Positions 49,908 through 59,368 of a DNA stretch of 64,000 nt are shown here, one piece after another. Positions within the stretch are counted from its first letter, which is position 1. Every line of letters begins with the position of its first letter. The stretch is from [Mycobacterium] stephanolepidis (GTDB taxonomy: Bacteria; Actinomycetota; Actinomycetes; Mycobacteriales; Mycobacteriaceae). The notes under the pieces were generated by a model. The model had not been told where the DNA came from, did not search any database, and worked only from the letters and a program-made list of their open reading frames with translations. The stretch is taken from NCBI RefSeq assembly GCF_002356335.1, contig NZ_AP018165.1, forward strand, positions 372,001 through 436,000, given 5' to 3'. The translations under genes were made by a program, and so were the position numbers.

Positions 49908-52685
49908 GTGCGACGGCTCGTCATCGTCGAATCACCGACGAAGGCCCGCAAGATCGCTGGCTACCTCGGCGACGGATACGTCGTCGAGTCCTCGCGTGGC
50001 CACATCCGGGACCTGCCCCGTGCCGCTGCCGACGTTCCGGCCAAGTACAAGTCCGAACCCTGGGCTCGACTCGGAGTGAACGTCGACGAAGACTTCGAGC
50101 CGCTCTACATCGTCAGCCCCGACAAGAAGGGCACCGTCACCGAGCTGAAGGGCCTGCTGAAGGACGTTGACGAGCTCTATCTCGCAACGGACGGTGACCG
50201 CGAGGGTGAGGCCATCGCCTGGCACCTGCTCGAGACTCTCAAGCCCAAGGTGCCCGTCAGGCGCATGGTCTTCCACGAGATCACCGAGCAAGCCATCCTG
50301 GCGGCCGCTCAGGACCCCCGTGACCTCGACAACAACCTCGTCGACGCACAGGAGACCCGCCGCATCCTGGACCGGCTCTACGGCTACGAGGTCAGTCCCG
50401 TGCTGTGGAAGAAGGTCGGCCGGAATCTGTCCGCCGGGCGCGTGCAATCGGTGGCGACCCGGATCATCGTCCAGCGCGAACGCGATCGCATGGCGTTCCG
50501 CAGCGCCGGATACTGGGATCTGGGCGCCGAACTGGACGCCGGCAGCGAGGCCAAGCCTCCGCGTTTCAACGCCCGCCTGCTGAGCGTTGACGCGCTGCGC
50601 GTGGCTTCCGGTCGCGACTTCGACTCGCTGGGCCAGGTCAAGAAGGCCGACGATGTGCTGGTTCTCGACGAGGTGCGGGCCAACGCTCTGGTCGCCGGGC
50701 TGGCTCATGCCACCCTGACAGTCGCCTCGGCCGAGGAAAAGCCATACACCCGTAAGCCCTACCCGCCGTTCATGACATCGACGCTGCAGCAGGAAGCCGG
50801 GCGCAAGCTGCGGTTCTCCTCCGAGCGCACCATGAGCATTGCGCAGCGGCTGTATGAAAACGGCTACATCACCTATATGCGTACCGATTCCACGACGCTG
50901 TCCGAATCGGCATTGACTGCCGCGCGCAGCCAGGCCGCGGAGTTGTACGGAAGCGAATATGTGCATCCCTCGCCACGGCAATACACGCGCAAGGTGAAAA
51001 ATGCGCAGGAAGCGCACGAGGCTATTCGTCCCGCAGGCGAGACTTTCAAAACTCCGGGACAATTGCATTCACTGATCGACAATGACGAATTCCGTCTGTA
51101 CGAGCTGATCTGGCAACGCACGGTTGCCTCGCAGATGGCCGATGCACGCGGGACCACGCTGAGCCTGCGATTGGCCGGCACCGCCACCTCGGGTGAGCAG
51201 GTGGTGTTCACCGCCAGCGGCCGCACCATCACCTTCCCCGGCTTCTTGTCGGCGTACGTCGAGACCGTGGATGAGCTGGCCGGTGGCGAGGCAGACGACG
51301 AGGAGCGTCGTCTGCCACAGCTCAAGCAGGGCCAGACCGTCACGGTCGCGGAGCTGTCCGCAGACGGCCACACCACCAATCCGCCTGCCCGATACACCGA
51401 AGCCTCGCTCATCAAGGCATTGGAAGAGTTGGGGATTGGGCGTCCGTCGACCTACTCCTCGATCATCCGGACCATCCAGGACCGCGGCTACGTGCACAAG
51501 CGCGGCAGTGCGCTGGTGCCCTCATGGACCGCGTTCGCGGTGATCGGTCTGCTGGAGCAACACTTCGGCCGGCTGGTCGACTACGACTTCACCGCCGCGA
51601 TGGAGGATGACCTCGACGAGATCGCCTCCGGCAACGAACGGCGCACAAACTGGTTGAACGCCTTCTATTTTGGTGGCGAGCACGGTGTCGAGGGTTCAGT
51701 AGCCCGCGCCGGCGGACTCAAGCGCCTGGTGGGGGTGAACCTCGAGGAGATCGATGCCCGCGAGGTCAACTCGATCAAGCTGTTCGACGATGACCAGGGT
51801 CGCCCCATCTACGTGCGGGTCGGAAAGAACGGCCCGTACCTGGAACGGATGATCACCGGCGACGACGGGGAACCGACCCCGCAGCGCGCCAACGTCAAGG
51901 ACGGCGTCACCCCCGATGAGCTGACCGTCGAGATGGCTGAGCAGCTGTTCGCGATCCCACAGGAGGGCCGGACGCTGGGTGTTGACCCGGAGTCCGGACA
52001 CGAAATCGTCGCCAAGGATGGACGTTTCGGCCCTTACGTCACCGAGGTGCTGCCTGCACCGCCGGAGCAGCTGGACGCCGCCGAGGCCGAGGTGAAGCCC
52101 AAGCGGGGCGCCAAGAAGGTAGAAGGGCCCAAGCCGCGTACCGGCTCACTGCTGAAGTCCATGACGTTGGAGACGGTGACGCTCGAGGACGCGCTCAAGC
52201 TGCTGTCATTGCCGCGCGTGGTCGGTGTCGATCCGGCCAACGGAGAAGAGATCACCGCGCAGAACGGGCGTTACGGCCCATACCTCAAGCGCGGCACCGA
52301 TTCTCGATCGCTTGCCACCGAGGATCAGATGTTCACCATCACCCTCGATGAGGCGCTGAAGATCTACTCCGAGCCCAAACGTCGTGGCGGTCAGGCGGCT
52401 TCGGCGGCTCCGCTACGTGAGCTTGGTGCGGATTCGGCGACCGGCAAACCGATGGTGATCAAGGACGGCCGCTTCGGCCCGTACGTCACCGACGGTGAGA
52501 CCAACGCCAGCCTGCGTAAGGGTGATGACGTGCTGTCGATCACCGATGAGCGTGCCTCGGAGTTGCTTGCCGACCGTCGGGCCCGTGGGCCTGTGAAGCG
52601 CGTCAAGAAGGCGCCTGCGAAGGCGGCAAAGAAGGCTCCCGCCAAGAAGGCCCCGGCGAAGAAGGCCGCCAAGAAGGCGACCTAG
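49908..52685 (+). CDS. topA: DNA topoisomerase I
   Basis: This 925-residue type IA topoisomerase relaxes negative supercoils. The Toprim domain starts RLVIVESPTKARKIAGYLGD and carries YLATDGDREGEAIAWHLLE near residue 105. The catalytic Tyr is in ENGYITYMRTDSTTL near residue 330. Instead of zinc fingers the C-terminus has four actinobacterial repeats of the type DGRFGPYVT / NGRYGPYLK / NGPYLE. A Lys/Ala-rich tail (KKAPAKAAKKAPAKKAPAKK) follows, known in mycobacteria to help DNA binding. The GTG at 49908 follows AAGGAGA. Its stop shares CTAG with the convergent cyclase gene. Confidence 0.98.
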   Translation: MRRLVIVESPTKARKIAGYLGDGYVVESSRGHIRDLPRAAADVPAKYKSEPWARLGVNVDEDFEPLYIVSPDKKGTVTELKGLLKDVDELYLATDGDREGEAIAWHLLETLKPKVPVRRMVFHEITEQAILAAAQDPRDLDNNLVDAQETRRILDRLYGYEVSPVLWKKVGRNLSAGRVQSVATRIIVQRERDRMAFRSAGYWDLGAELDAGSEAKPPRFNARLLSVDALRVASGRDFDSLGQVKKADDVLVLDEVRANALVAGLAHATLTVASAEEKPYTRKPYPPFMTSTLQQEAGRKLRFSSERTMSIAQRLYENGYITYMRTDSTTLSESALTAARSQAAELYGSEYVHPSPRQYTRKVKNAQEAHEAIRPAGETFKTPGQLHSLIDNDEFRLYELIWQRTVASQMADARGTTLSLRLAGTATSGEQVVFTASGRTITFPGFLSAYVETVDELAGGEADDEERRLPQLKQGQTVTVAELSADGHTTNPPARYTEASLIKALEELGIGRPSTYSSIIRTIQDRGYVHKRGSALVPSWTAFAVIGLLEQHFGRLVDYDFTAAMEDDLDEIASGNERRTNWLNAFYFGGEHGVEGSVARAGGLKRLVGVNLEEIDAREVNSIKLFDDDQGRPIYVRVGKNGPYLERMITGDDGEPTPQRANVKDGVTPDELTVEMAEQLFAIPQEGRTLGVDPESGHEIVAKDGRFGPYVTEVLPAPPEQLDAAEAEVKPKRGAKKVEGPKPRTGSLLKSMTLETVTLEDALKLLSLPRVVGVDPANGEEITAQNGRYGPYLKRGTDSRSLATEDQMFTITLDEALKIYSEPKRRGGQAASAAPLRELGADSATGKPMVIKDGRFGPYVTDGETNASLRKGDDVLSITDERASELLADRRARGPVKRVKKAPAKAAKKAPAKKAPAKKAAKKAT

Positions 52686-54241
52686 ACGCGACGCGGGCGT
52701 GCCACCTGAGTGGACACGTTACGGCCGCGCAGTTCGACGGTCTCACCGACGTCCCAGCGCAGGGCCTCTTGGTCGCGTGCCTCCATGACCGCGGAGGCAG
52801 ATGCCAGCACGTTTCCGGGTTCGTTCTTGGCCAGCTCGGTCAACCGGGCCGCCTCGTTCACGGGATCGCCGATGACGGTGTACTCGAAACGCGCTTGCGC
52901 CCCGATGTGTCCGGCGATGGCGCGTCCCGCCGATACCCCGATTCCAAAGTCGTTGGAGCCCAACACGTTGGTGAGTTCATGGGCCAGCTCGCGGGCGGCC
53001 GCGAGCGCGGCTGCGGCGCCATCGGGGTGGTCGATGGGTGCACCGAAGATGGCCAGCGCCGCATCACCCTGGAACTTGTTGACGAAGCCGCCGTGCTTGT
53101 TGACGGTATCGACGATGACCCGGAAGAACTCGTTGAGGACCCTGACGACCACCGCCGGCCCGCGTGTCGACGCCAACTGGGTGGACCCCACCAGGTCGAC
53201 GAAAAGCACAGCGACACTGCGCTCTTGACCGCCGAGTTCGGTGCCGTACTCGAGTGCCCGGCGTGCGACATCTTCACCGACGTAGCGGCCGAAGAGGTCG
53301 CGCAGGCGTTGACGTTCACCGAGATCGCGCACCATGTCGTTGAACCCGGCTTGGAGCAGTCCGAGCTCGCTGGCGTCGTAGATGGGGACGTGGGCGTTGT
53401 AGTTGCCGCGCTGCACCTCGCTGAGCGCCCACCGCAATTGGCGTAGCGGATCGGCGATCGAGGTGGCCACCAGCAGCGTGCCCATCAGCCCGATCGCCAG
53501 CGCGATGATCGCCAGGATCAGGATGGAGCCGGTGAGGTTGTCGGCATTGGACTTCAGATATCCCGCGCGTTGGCCCACGACGGTGAGCACGATGGCCAGG
53601 ATCGGCACGCCGGTGCTCAACGCCCAGGTGAGGATCTGGCGCACGATAACGCCTGGGGCGGTGACATTTTCCGGCACACCACGGCGCAGTGCCTGAATGG
53701 CTACCGGGCGCAGGACCCGCTCGGACTGCAGGTAGCCGATGATGCTGGTGGTGGTGGCACCCAGCACGGTCGCGAATGCGGCGACCAGTACCGAGCTATG
53801 GGTGGAGGACCAGGTGACGGCGACGAAGATCGCACCACCCACGAGCCAGGTCGCGACGCTGATGACGGTGCGATAGAAGGGCATCTGCAGGGCACGGACA
53901 CGGACAGACTCCGATCCTTCGGATTCGAAGTCCGGGGAGCTGTACTGCCAGCGCAGAACCGGTAACAGCAGGTAGGTGCTGACGATGGCGCCGGCAATGA
54001 ACAGGATGAACAGCGAGACGCCGAGGATGATGAGCCGCGCGGTGCCGAGCTCAGACAGTTCCACCCTGTCGCTCGGCGGCAGTCCGAAGCGCAGGAAGCC
54101 CAAGACGAACAAGGCCCCGACCAGGTTCGACTGTGCGATACCCATGATGAAAAGCGGCCATGGGGTGCGCATGACCCATCGCGAATACCGGGCTGCGCGT
54201 GCAAGTGGGCGCTGGTCTGCCCTTCCTTCCGCGCCAGTCAC
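52682..54241 (-). CDS. Membrane-bound class III adenylate cyclase (Rv3645 ortholog)
   Basis: This 519-residue protein has about six membrane helices in residues 25-270. A HAMP linker (RQLRWALSEVQRGNYNAHVP) follows near residue 285, then a class III cyclase domain from about residue 340. Metal-binding Asp residues are in VAVLFVDLVGSTQLAS and GFVNKFQGDAALAIFGAP (Lys and Asp for substrate). RAIAGHIGAQARFEYTVIGD contains later catalytic positions. It makes cAMP from ATP; in M. tuberculosis Rv3645 is a main cAMP source linked to fatty acid use. The GTG at 54241 is the start. It is convergent with topA. Confidence 0.95.
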   Translation of the reverse strand: MTGAEGRADQRPLARAARYSRWVMRTPWPLFIMGIAQSNLVGALFVLGFLRFGLPPSDRVELSELGTARLIILGVSLFILFIAGAIVSTYLLLPVLRWQYSSPDFESEGSESVRVRALQMPFYRTVISVATWLVGGAIFVAVTWSSTHSSVLVAAFATVLGATTTSIIGYLQSERVLRPVAIQALRRGVPENVTAPGVIVRQILTWALSTGVPILAIVLTVVGQRAGYLKSNADNLTGSILILAIIALAIGLMGTLLVATSIADPLRQLRWALSEVQRGNYNAHVPIYDASELGLLQAGFNDMVRDLGERQRLRDLFGRYVGEDVARRALEYGTELGGQERSVAVLFVDLVGSTQLASTRGPAVVVRVLNEFFRVIVDTVNKHGGFVNKFQGDAALAIFGAPIDHPDGAAAALAAARELAHELTNVLGSNDFGIGVSAGRAIAGHIGAQARFEYTVIGDPVNEAARLTELAKNEPGNVLASASAVMEARDQEALRWDVGETVELRGRNVSTQVARPRRV

Positions 54242-54334
54242 TCGTTAACCGTAGCTGTCGGCGGTGACGACAGCGTTTCACACGCCTATGCGGCCTGTTC
54301 GGGGAGTCGGATCCGGCGGCTAGGGTTGGTGGCG

Positions 54335-55540
54335 ATGAGCAGGGTTTTCGGTCGCCTGGTGGATCAGGGAGCGGTGGTTTCCACGCTCTCATCTGCGGCA
54401 TTGGCTGCGCGTGGGGATGACGTGGGCCGGATGACCCACGCGTGGTTGTTCACCGGACCGCCGGGGTCGGGCCGATCGGTGGCCGCTTTGTGTTTTGCCG
54501 CCGCCCTCCAGTGTGAATCGGAGGGGGCTGCGGGCTGTGGGGAATGCCGTGCCTGCACCACCACGATGGCCGGCACCCATGCTGACGTGCGCAGAGTTGT
54601 TCCCGAGGGATTGTCGATCGGTGTGGACGAGATGCGCGCGATCGTGCAGGCGGCCTGGCGTCGGCCGAGTACCGGGCGCTGGCTGGTGGTGCTGATCGAG
54701 GACGCCGACCGGTTGACCGAGGGCGCCGGCAACGTGCTGTTGAAGGTTGTGGAGGAGCCGCCGCCGCGAACGGTGTTCTTGCTGTGCGCCCCCTCGGTGG
54801 ACCCGGAAGACATCTCGATCACCTTGCGATCACGCTGCCGTCATGTGGCGCTTGTCACCCCCTCGGTGACTGCTATCGCACAGGTGTTGACGGACCGCGA
54901 CGGGATCGATCCCGAGCAGGCGCAGTGGGCCGCATCGGTGAGCGGTGGTCATGTCGGCCGTGCGCGCAGGCTCGCCACTGATGAGCAGGCCCGTGCCCGG
55001 CGGCTCCGAGCATTGGGGCTGGCCAGGGAGGCCGCGACCCCTACGCGAGCGTATGCGGCGGCCGAGGAGTTGGTGACCAGCGCCGACACCGAGGCGAAGG
55101 AACAGACGGCCGCCCGCAATGAGGCCGAAGAGGAAGAGCTGAGGACGGCGCTGGGGGCCGGGGGCACCGGCAAGGGTGCGGCGACAGCGCTGCGCGGAGC
55201 AGCGGGTGTCCTGAAGGACTTGGAGCGTAAACAAAAATCGCGTCAGACCAGGGCATCGCGTGATGCGCTGGACCGCACGCTCATCGATTTGGCCACCTAC
55301 TTCCGAGACGCCCTGGTGCTGTCGGTGGGCGCCGCCGAGGAGGGCCGGGTGGCGCTGCATCACCCCGATATGGCCGACCGGCTCGGGCCGATGGTGGACC
55401 GGGTGCCCCCCGAACAGCTTCTGCGATGCATCGAGGCCGTTCTGGTGTGCCGAGAGGCGCTGGCGGTCAATGTGAAACCCAAGTTCGCGATCGATGCCCT
55501 GGTCGCGACGGCGGGGCAGGCTCTTCGCCCCACGGAATGA
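54335..55540 (+). CDS. holB: DNA polymerase III delta' subunit (Rv3644c ortholog)
   Basis: This 401-residue clamp-loader ATPase-like protein has Walker A TGPPGSGRSVAALCFAAAL near residue 38 (GSGRS, with Arg for Lys, so ATP hydrolysis is not expected, as for delta'). The zinc cluster CESEGAAGCGECRAC follows near residue 60. LVVLIEDADRLTEGAGNVLL is Walker B-like, and ITLRSRCRHV the sensor region. It works in the clamp-loader complex to load the beta sliding clamp. The ATG at 54335 is preferred over upstream TTG/GTG. A tRNA-Thr gene follows 57 bases after its stop, as in M. tuberculosis. Confidence 0.93.
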   Translation: MSRVFGRLVDQGAVVSTLSSAALAARGDDVGRMTHAWLFTGPPGSGRSVAALCFAAALQCESEGAAGCGECRACTTTMAGTHADVRRVVPEGLSIGVDEMRAIVQAAWRRPSTGRWLVVLIEDADRLTEGAGNVLLKVVEEPPPRTVFLLCAPSVDPEDISITLRSRCRHVALVTPSVTAIAQVLTDRDGIDPEQAQWAASVSGGHVGRARRLATDEQARARRLRALGLAREAATPTRAYAAAEELVTSADTEAKEQTAARNEAEEEELRTALGAGGTGKGAATALRGAAGVLKDLERKQKSRQTRASRDALDRTLIDLATYFRDALVLSVGAAEEGRVALHHPDMADRLGPMVDRVPPEQLLRCIEAVLVCREALAVNVKPKFAIDALVATAGQALRPTE

Positions 55541-55597
55541 GATTGGGCGTCGTGGCAGGGGTGCCGTAGACTCTCGGTCGCTGGGTTCGCCCGGCGT

Positions 55598-55673
55598 GCT
55601 GCCCTAGCTCAGTCGGTAGAGCAATTCACTCGTAATGAATAGGTCGGGGGTTCGATTCCCCCGGGCAGCTCCA
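55598..55673 (+). tRNA. thrT: tRNA-Thr (anticodon CGT)
   Basis: The 76-base gene folds as a cloverleaf. The acceptor GCTGCCC pairs with GGGCAGC, the anticodon stem ATTCA pairs with TGAAT around CTCGTAA (anticodon CGT at 55631-55633), and the T stem GGGGG/CCCCC encloses TTCGATT. CCA is encoded. It reads ACG threonine codons. Confidence 0.97.
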
Positions 55674-55683
55674 TGCGGATTAC

Positions 55684-56493
55684 ATGGTTCGGAAGCACAT
55701 GGAATTAGACGGACGTCTTCGTCGAGATGGTTGTGTGCTGAGGTACTCCGATACCGCTGGTTCGGGCATTCCGGTCGTATTCATCCATGGAGCGGGCGCC
55801 GACCATGCCATGTTCGAATCCCAGCGTGATGTCCTCCGGGCCGCCGGATTTCGCGTCGTGCTCTTCGATTTGCGCGGACACGGAGTCTCCAGACCTAATA
55901 CCACCGCCATCACAGCGGACGTACTGGTAACAGACGTGGAAGCGTTGATCGCCCACCTCGATCTGGACCGCCCAATCCTCATCGGACTTTCTCTAGGCGG
56001 CAACATCGGACAGCGCCTTGTCAGGCAAGCGCCGCAGGGCTACCGCGCGCTGGGCGTTTTCGACTCAACCTGGAACACCGGTCCGTTGTCCTGGCTCGAA
56101 AGGTCGTCATTGCGACTCTCTGCTCCGCTGCTGCGGTTCATACCTGCCCGGTCCTTGCCAGGTGTCATGGCGGATGCCTCGGCGGTTACCGAGAGCGCGC
56201 GTGCCGACCTGCTCCGGGCCTTCGCGGCGATATCGAAGGCCGAGTTTCTCGAGATATGGCGCGCGACCACCGAGTTCGTTAAGCCGGATAGCGATTACCG
56301 CACACAGTTGCCACTGCTGCTGATGCGTGGAGAAAAGGATCGCACCGGAAACATCGCGACATCAATGTCGCAGTGGGCAATCGCAGATGGCGTCGCCGAG
56401 GTGGTAATTCCCGATGCCGGTCATGTAGTTACGTTGGATGCCCCCGAACCTGTCAATGCGGCGCTCGTCGCCTTTCTCCGGTACTTGACGTAA
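55684..56493 (+). CDS. Alpha/beta hydrolase
   Basis: This is a 269-residue hydrolase of the esterase/epoxide-hydrolase type. The oxyanion motif is VVFIHGAGADHAMFESQRDV, the nucleophile elbow ILIGLSLGGNIGQRLV (Ser near residue 104), the acid Asp in LMRGEKDRTGNIATS and the His in VIPDAGHVVTLDAPEPV. All triad residues are present. The ATG at 55684 begins 11 bases after the tRNA; an ATG at 55699 is an alternative. The substrate is unknown. Confidence 0.88.
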   Translation: MVRKHMELDGRLRRDGCVLRYSDTAGSGIPVVFIHGAGADHAMFESQRDVLRAAGFRVVLFDLRGHGVSRPNTTAITADVLVTDVEALIAHLDLDRPILIGLSLGGNIGQRLVRQAPQGYRALGVFDSTWNTGPLSWLERSSLRLSAPLLRFIPARSLPGVMADASAVTESARADLLRAFAAISKAEFLEIWRATTEFVKPDSDYRTQLPLLLMRGEKDRTGNIATSMSQWAIADGVAEVVIPDAGHVVTLDAPEPVNAALVAFLRYLT

Positions 56494-56555
56494 ATCACTT
56501 CGCTGCCGGGTACTTCTGCTGTGGGCACACCGCGGGACCGCTAGCATCATTGCTC

Positions 56556-57074
56556 ATGTGGTTTGCACAGCGCGATGCCGGCCGTTACGGGCCGGTTGTT
56601 GCTGCGGTGGACCAGGTGCTGGCGGTCACTGCCGCGGGGCGGGCTTCAATCGAGGATGTTGCTCGGACCTGGGCTCGGGCAAACGGCCGAGTGATGGATA
56701 TCGAAGACGTGCCGCTCTCTGCTGGTGTGTTCGGACAGTGGATATCGTTCCCGGACCGGGATCTGGTGCAAGTGGGGCAAGGTGTCGTGGGTCGCGATCG
56801 CACGATTGCTCACGAACTGGGGCACATGGTGTTGGGTCACCGGGGGCAGCCAGTTGTTGATTTTGCGGCAGAACATGTACGCGCGGTGCCACCGGAGCTG
56901 GTGGCCCGCATGCTGCAACGTAGCTGCGGGACTGATGACTTAGCTCATGCCGACTGCTGGCCCGAGGATGAACTGGCGGCCGAACGTTTTGCCGGCCTGC
57001 TCATCCGCCGGATGCGGGCGGGGCGCGCAGTTCGCACGCGGTGGAGTCCGTACCTGGACGACGCACTGGGGTGA
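56556..57074 (+). CDS. ImmA/IrrE-type zinc metalloprotease domain protein
   Basis: This is a 172-residue protein with the zinc motif TIAHELGHMVLGHRG (HExxH, near residue 88) and a downstream acidic region (CWPEDELAAERFAGLLIRRM) giving the third ligand. This is the ImmA/IrrE (DUF955) pattern, peptidases that cleave regulators in mobile elements or stress pathways. It starts with ATG at 56556 and its stop overlaps the GTG of the first membrane protein gene. Together with the facing EspR-like regulator it forms a protease-regulator-membrane protein set. A natural target would be that regulator, which is inference. Confidence 0.85.
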   Translation: MWFAQRDAGRYGPVVAAVDQVLAVTAAGRASIEDVARTWARANGRVMDIEDVPLSAGVFGQWISFPDRDLVQVGQGVVGRDRTIAHELGHMVLGHRGQPVVDFAAEHVRAVPPELVARMLQRSCGTDDLAHADCWPEDELAAERFAGLLIRRMRAGRAVRTRWSPYLDDALG

Positions 57075-58214
57075 TCGACCCCTCGGCATGGCAGGTCATG
57101 CAGATTGTGCGCATCGTTTTTCTGCTCTGCTTCCTGCCGGTTCTGCTGTACAGGATCTGGCGGCTCTGGCGGTACCCGGCATCTGCCCCGGTCATCGCGA
57201 TCACCGCCTTCGGGGTGGTCATGTGGTTTTGGCTGCTTCTGCTATCGGACTTCTTATGGTCCGTGCTGCCGGTGCAAATACGTGCCGCAAGCATGGCCGG
57301 GTGGTTTGTCACCACGGTGGCTGCCTGTGTGCAGATTTTTGTTCTCGGCATTAGCGGTTCCGTTTCCCCAGCGCGGATGAGACGCGCTTGGCGAGTCGTT
57401 CTCGGGGTAACCGCTGTCGTTCTGGTGGTGGTCGCCGTAGCCGTGCAACACAGCCAAGCCCTGCTGGCCACGGAAGACCTGAAAGAACTCACCAACGCGC
57501 TTCTCGATGGCGCGGATAGTGGGGCCGTTGTCGCGTCTTTGGTCAGTAATGGTTACCTAACGGCGACTCTGGTCCAGCTGATATGGGCTGGGTATCGTCA
57601 TGCCGATTCGACACCAGTCGGCACCGGCCTGGGACTGCTGGCGGTTGCGTCCTCGTTTGAAGTTGTTTGTGTCTTTGTCGGGGGCATCTGGCGTCCTCTA
57701 ACCGGCGGACACGACGTGATCTCGGCCAGGTACGGGATGGTGTTGCAGAGCGTGAGCGGCGGCGTCGGCATAACCTTGATGGCCGTGGGCTTTCTCTGGC
57801 CCCCCCGTAGTGCTGCGTATTCAGGCGCGGCGCCAGGAGCGACGTCTGCGGCCGCTCCATGATGAGTTTGCCCATTTGTTCCCCCAGCTGTTCCCTCCCA
57901 TGGAATCGCAAATCCGACTGTCGGACAAAGTATTTGAATGGTCCACGCATATTCAGGACGGCCTGACGCTTTTGGCGCAAAGTCGTGAGCTTCCCCTCGG
58001 AACCGATACCCCAGCTCCCAAAGACGGGTCAGCACGCGCTCTTGCTGTAGCAAATTGGATTGTTGGTCAAGCTGATTCAGGATTCGGTGGCGAATGGCTG
58101 CACGCTCCGAGTGGGGTGAGTGATGAGGCTTGGGTACTGGCAATTGCCGACGCGTACCGCAATCACACAGAAGTGCGGTTGCATCCGGAAGTGAACGTGA
58201 GTGTCTGCCGGTGA
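57071..58214 (+). pseudogene. MAB_1171c-like membrane protein, copy 1, frameshifted in a C7 run
   Basis: The frame from the GTG at 57071 gives about seven membrane helices (residues 10-250, e.g. LLCFLPVLLYRIWRLWRYPA) and then breaks at 57862. The second frame, 57810-58214, encodes the expected soluble end (RRLRPLHDEFAHLFPQLFPP, IRLSDKVFEWSTHIQDGLTL). The switch is at seven C (57800-57806): with six C the protein would read WPPVVLRIQA, just as copy 2 reads WPPLMLRVQA, and would have 380 residues. So copy 1 is a single-base frameshift from intact. It may be a phase-variable state, a real mutation or a sequencing error. Function is unknown; putative transporter. Confidence 0.85.
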
Positions 58215-59368
58215 GTGCAGACGTGTCTGCCTGGGAGAGCCTGCAAGCTGTGCGTCCAGTGATTCTGGCTTGTTTCCTGCCGATCTTGCTGTATCGAGTC
58301 TGGCGGGTGGTGCGACAGCCGACATCTGTTCCGGCTATAGCGGCAATAGCTTTCGGTGTCTCGTGGTGGCTTTGGTTTCTGGTCTTCACTGACGAGGTGT
58401 GGGCAGTGCTGCCGCCGATTGCGCATGCAGTCACCATCGGCGGTTGGGCGGCCATCTCGATTGGCGCTTGTTTGCAGGTCTTTGTCATCGGTGTTTCTGG
58501 CGATACATCCCCCGCGCGGATCCGGCGAGGGTTGCGGATCACCTCACTGGTGGCGGTCATCGCGCTCGTCTTGGTTGCAGTGTTGGTGAGTCGTAGCCGG
58601 GTTCTCATGAGCACCGGGGACGTATATGAACTTGCCGCGGAGCTATATTCGGGCGGCGACCCTTGGGCCGTCGCCGCTCTGGTCATGAGTTGTGTGTACC
58701 TCATGTACGTGGAGGTTCAACTCGTGTGGGTCGGGTTTCGACACGCGGACTCCACTCCCGTTGGCGTAGGCCTGGGGTTGATGGCAGCGGCGGGGATATT
58801 TCAGTTCGTTGCGACGTTGTTCGGAGGAGTCTGGGCTCCCTTGGCCCGTGGGGAGGGGCTTGTGGGCAGCACATTTGGGCGGTGGCTGCAGACCTGGCCC
58901 GGTTGTATTGCGGCGATACTGATGGTGGCGGGATTTGTCTGGCCGCCGCTGATGCTGCGCGTTCAAGCGTATCGTGTCGTGGAGCGCCTGAGGCCGCTTC
59001 ACGACGGCCTGGCAGGTCTCTTTCCAGGACTGTTTCCGCCGAAGCAGTCGCGAATACGATTATCTGACTTAGCTTTTGAATGGTCGACGCAGATTCAGGA
59101 CGGCCTTACCCTGCTTGCGCAGAGGCGCGAGGTGCCGCCGAAAACGGATCATCCGATGCCGGGAAGCCGAATCGACCGTATCGATGATGTGACGAATTGG
59201 CTTACCGGCAAACCAGTCCCGGGATTCAGTGCGGAATGGCTCCGAACTCCTGGCGGGGTGAGTGATGAAGAATGGGTACTCGAGATAGTGGACGCCTACC
59301 GGGAACGTCAGGAAGACTTGGAGGCGCCGGCTTCCTTGTCGGGTATGCCCTCAACCTTGCGTAAGTGA
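58211..59368 (+). CDS. MAB_1171c-like putative transporter, copy 2
   Basis: This 385-residue protein has seven predicted membrane helices (residues 12-265, e.g. ACFLPILLYRVWRVVRQPTS, FRHADSTPVGVGLGLMAAAG) and a soluble C-terminal domain (RLRPLHDGLAGLFPGLFPPK, IRLSDLAFEWSTQIQDGLTL, GVSDEEWVLEIVDAYRE). It is a tandem duplicate of copy 1, with about 40-50% identity by eye over the full length. The GTG at 58211 overlaps the end of copy 1. Its last 61 bases overlap the 3' end of the facing EspR-like gene. Similar proteins occur next to XRE regulators and ImmA/IrrE genes in actinobacteria, as here. Confidence 0.85.
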   Translation: MSADVSAWESLQAVRPVILACFLPILLYRVWRVVRQPTSVPAIAAIAFGVSWWLWFLVFTDEVWAVLPPIAHAVTIGGWAAISIGACLQVFVIGVSGDTSPARIRRGLRITSLVAVIALVLVAVLVSRSRVLMSTGDVYELAAELYSGGDPWAVAALVMSCVYLMYVEVQLVWVGFRHADSTPVGVGLGLMAAAGIFQFVATLFGGVWAPLARGEGLVGSTFGRWLQTWPGCIAAILMVAGFVWPPLMLRVQAYRVVERLRPLHDGLAGLFPGLFPPKQSRIRLSDLAFEWSTQIQDGLTLLAQRREVPPKTDHPMPGSRIDRIDDVTNWLTGKPVPGFSAEWLRTPGGVSDEEWVLEIVDAYRERQEDLEAPASLSGMPSTLRK

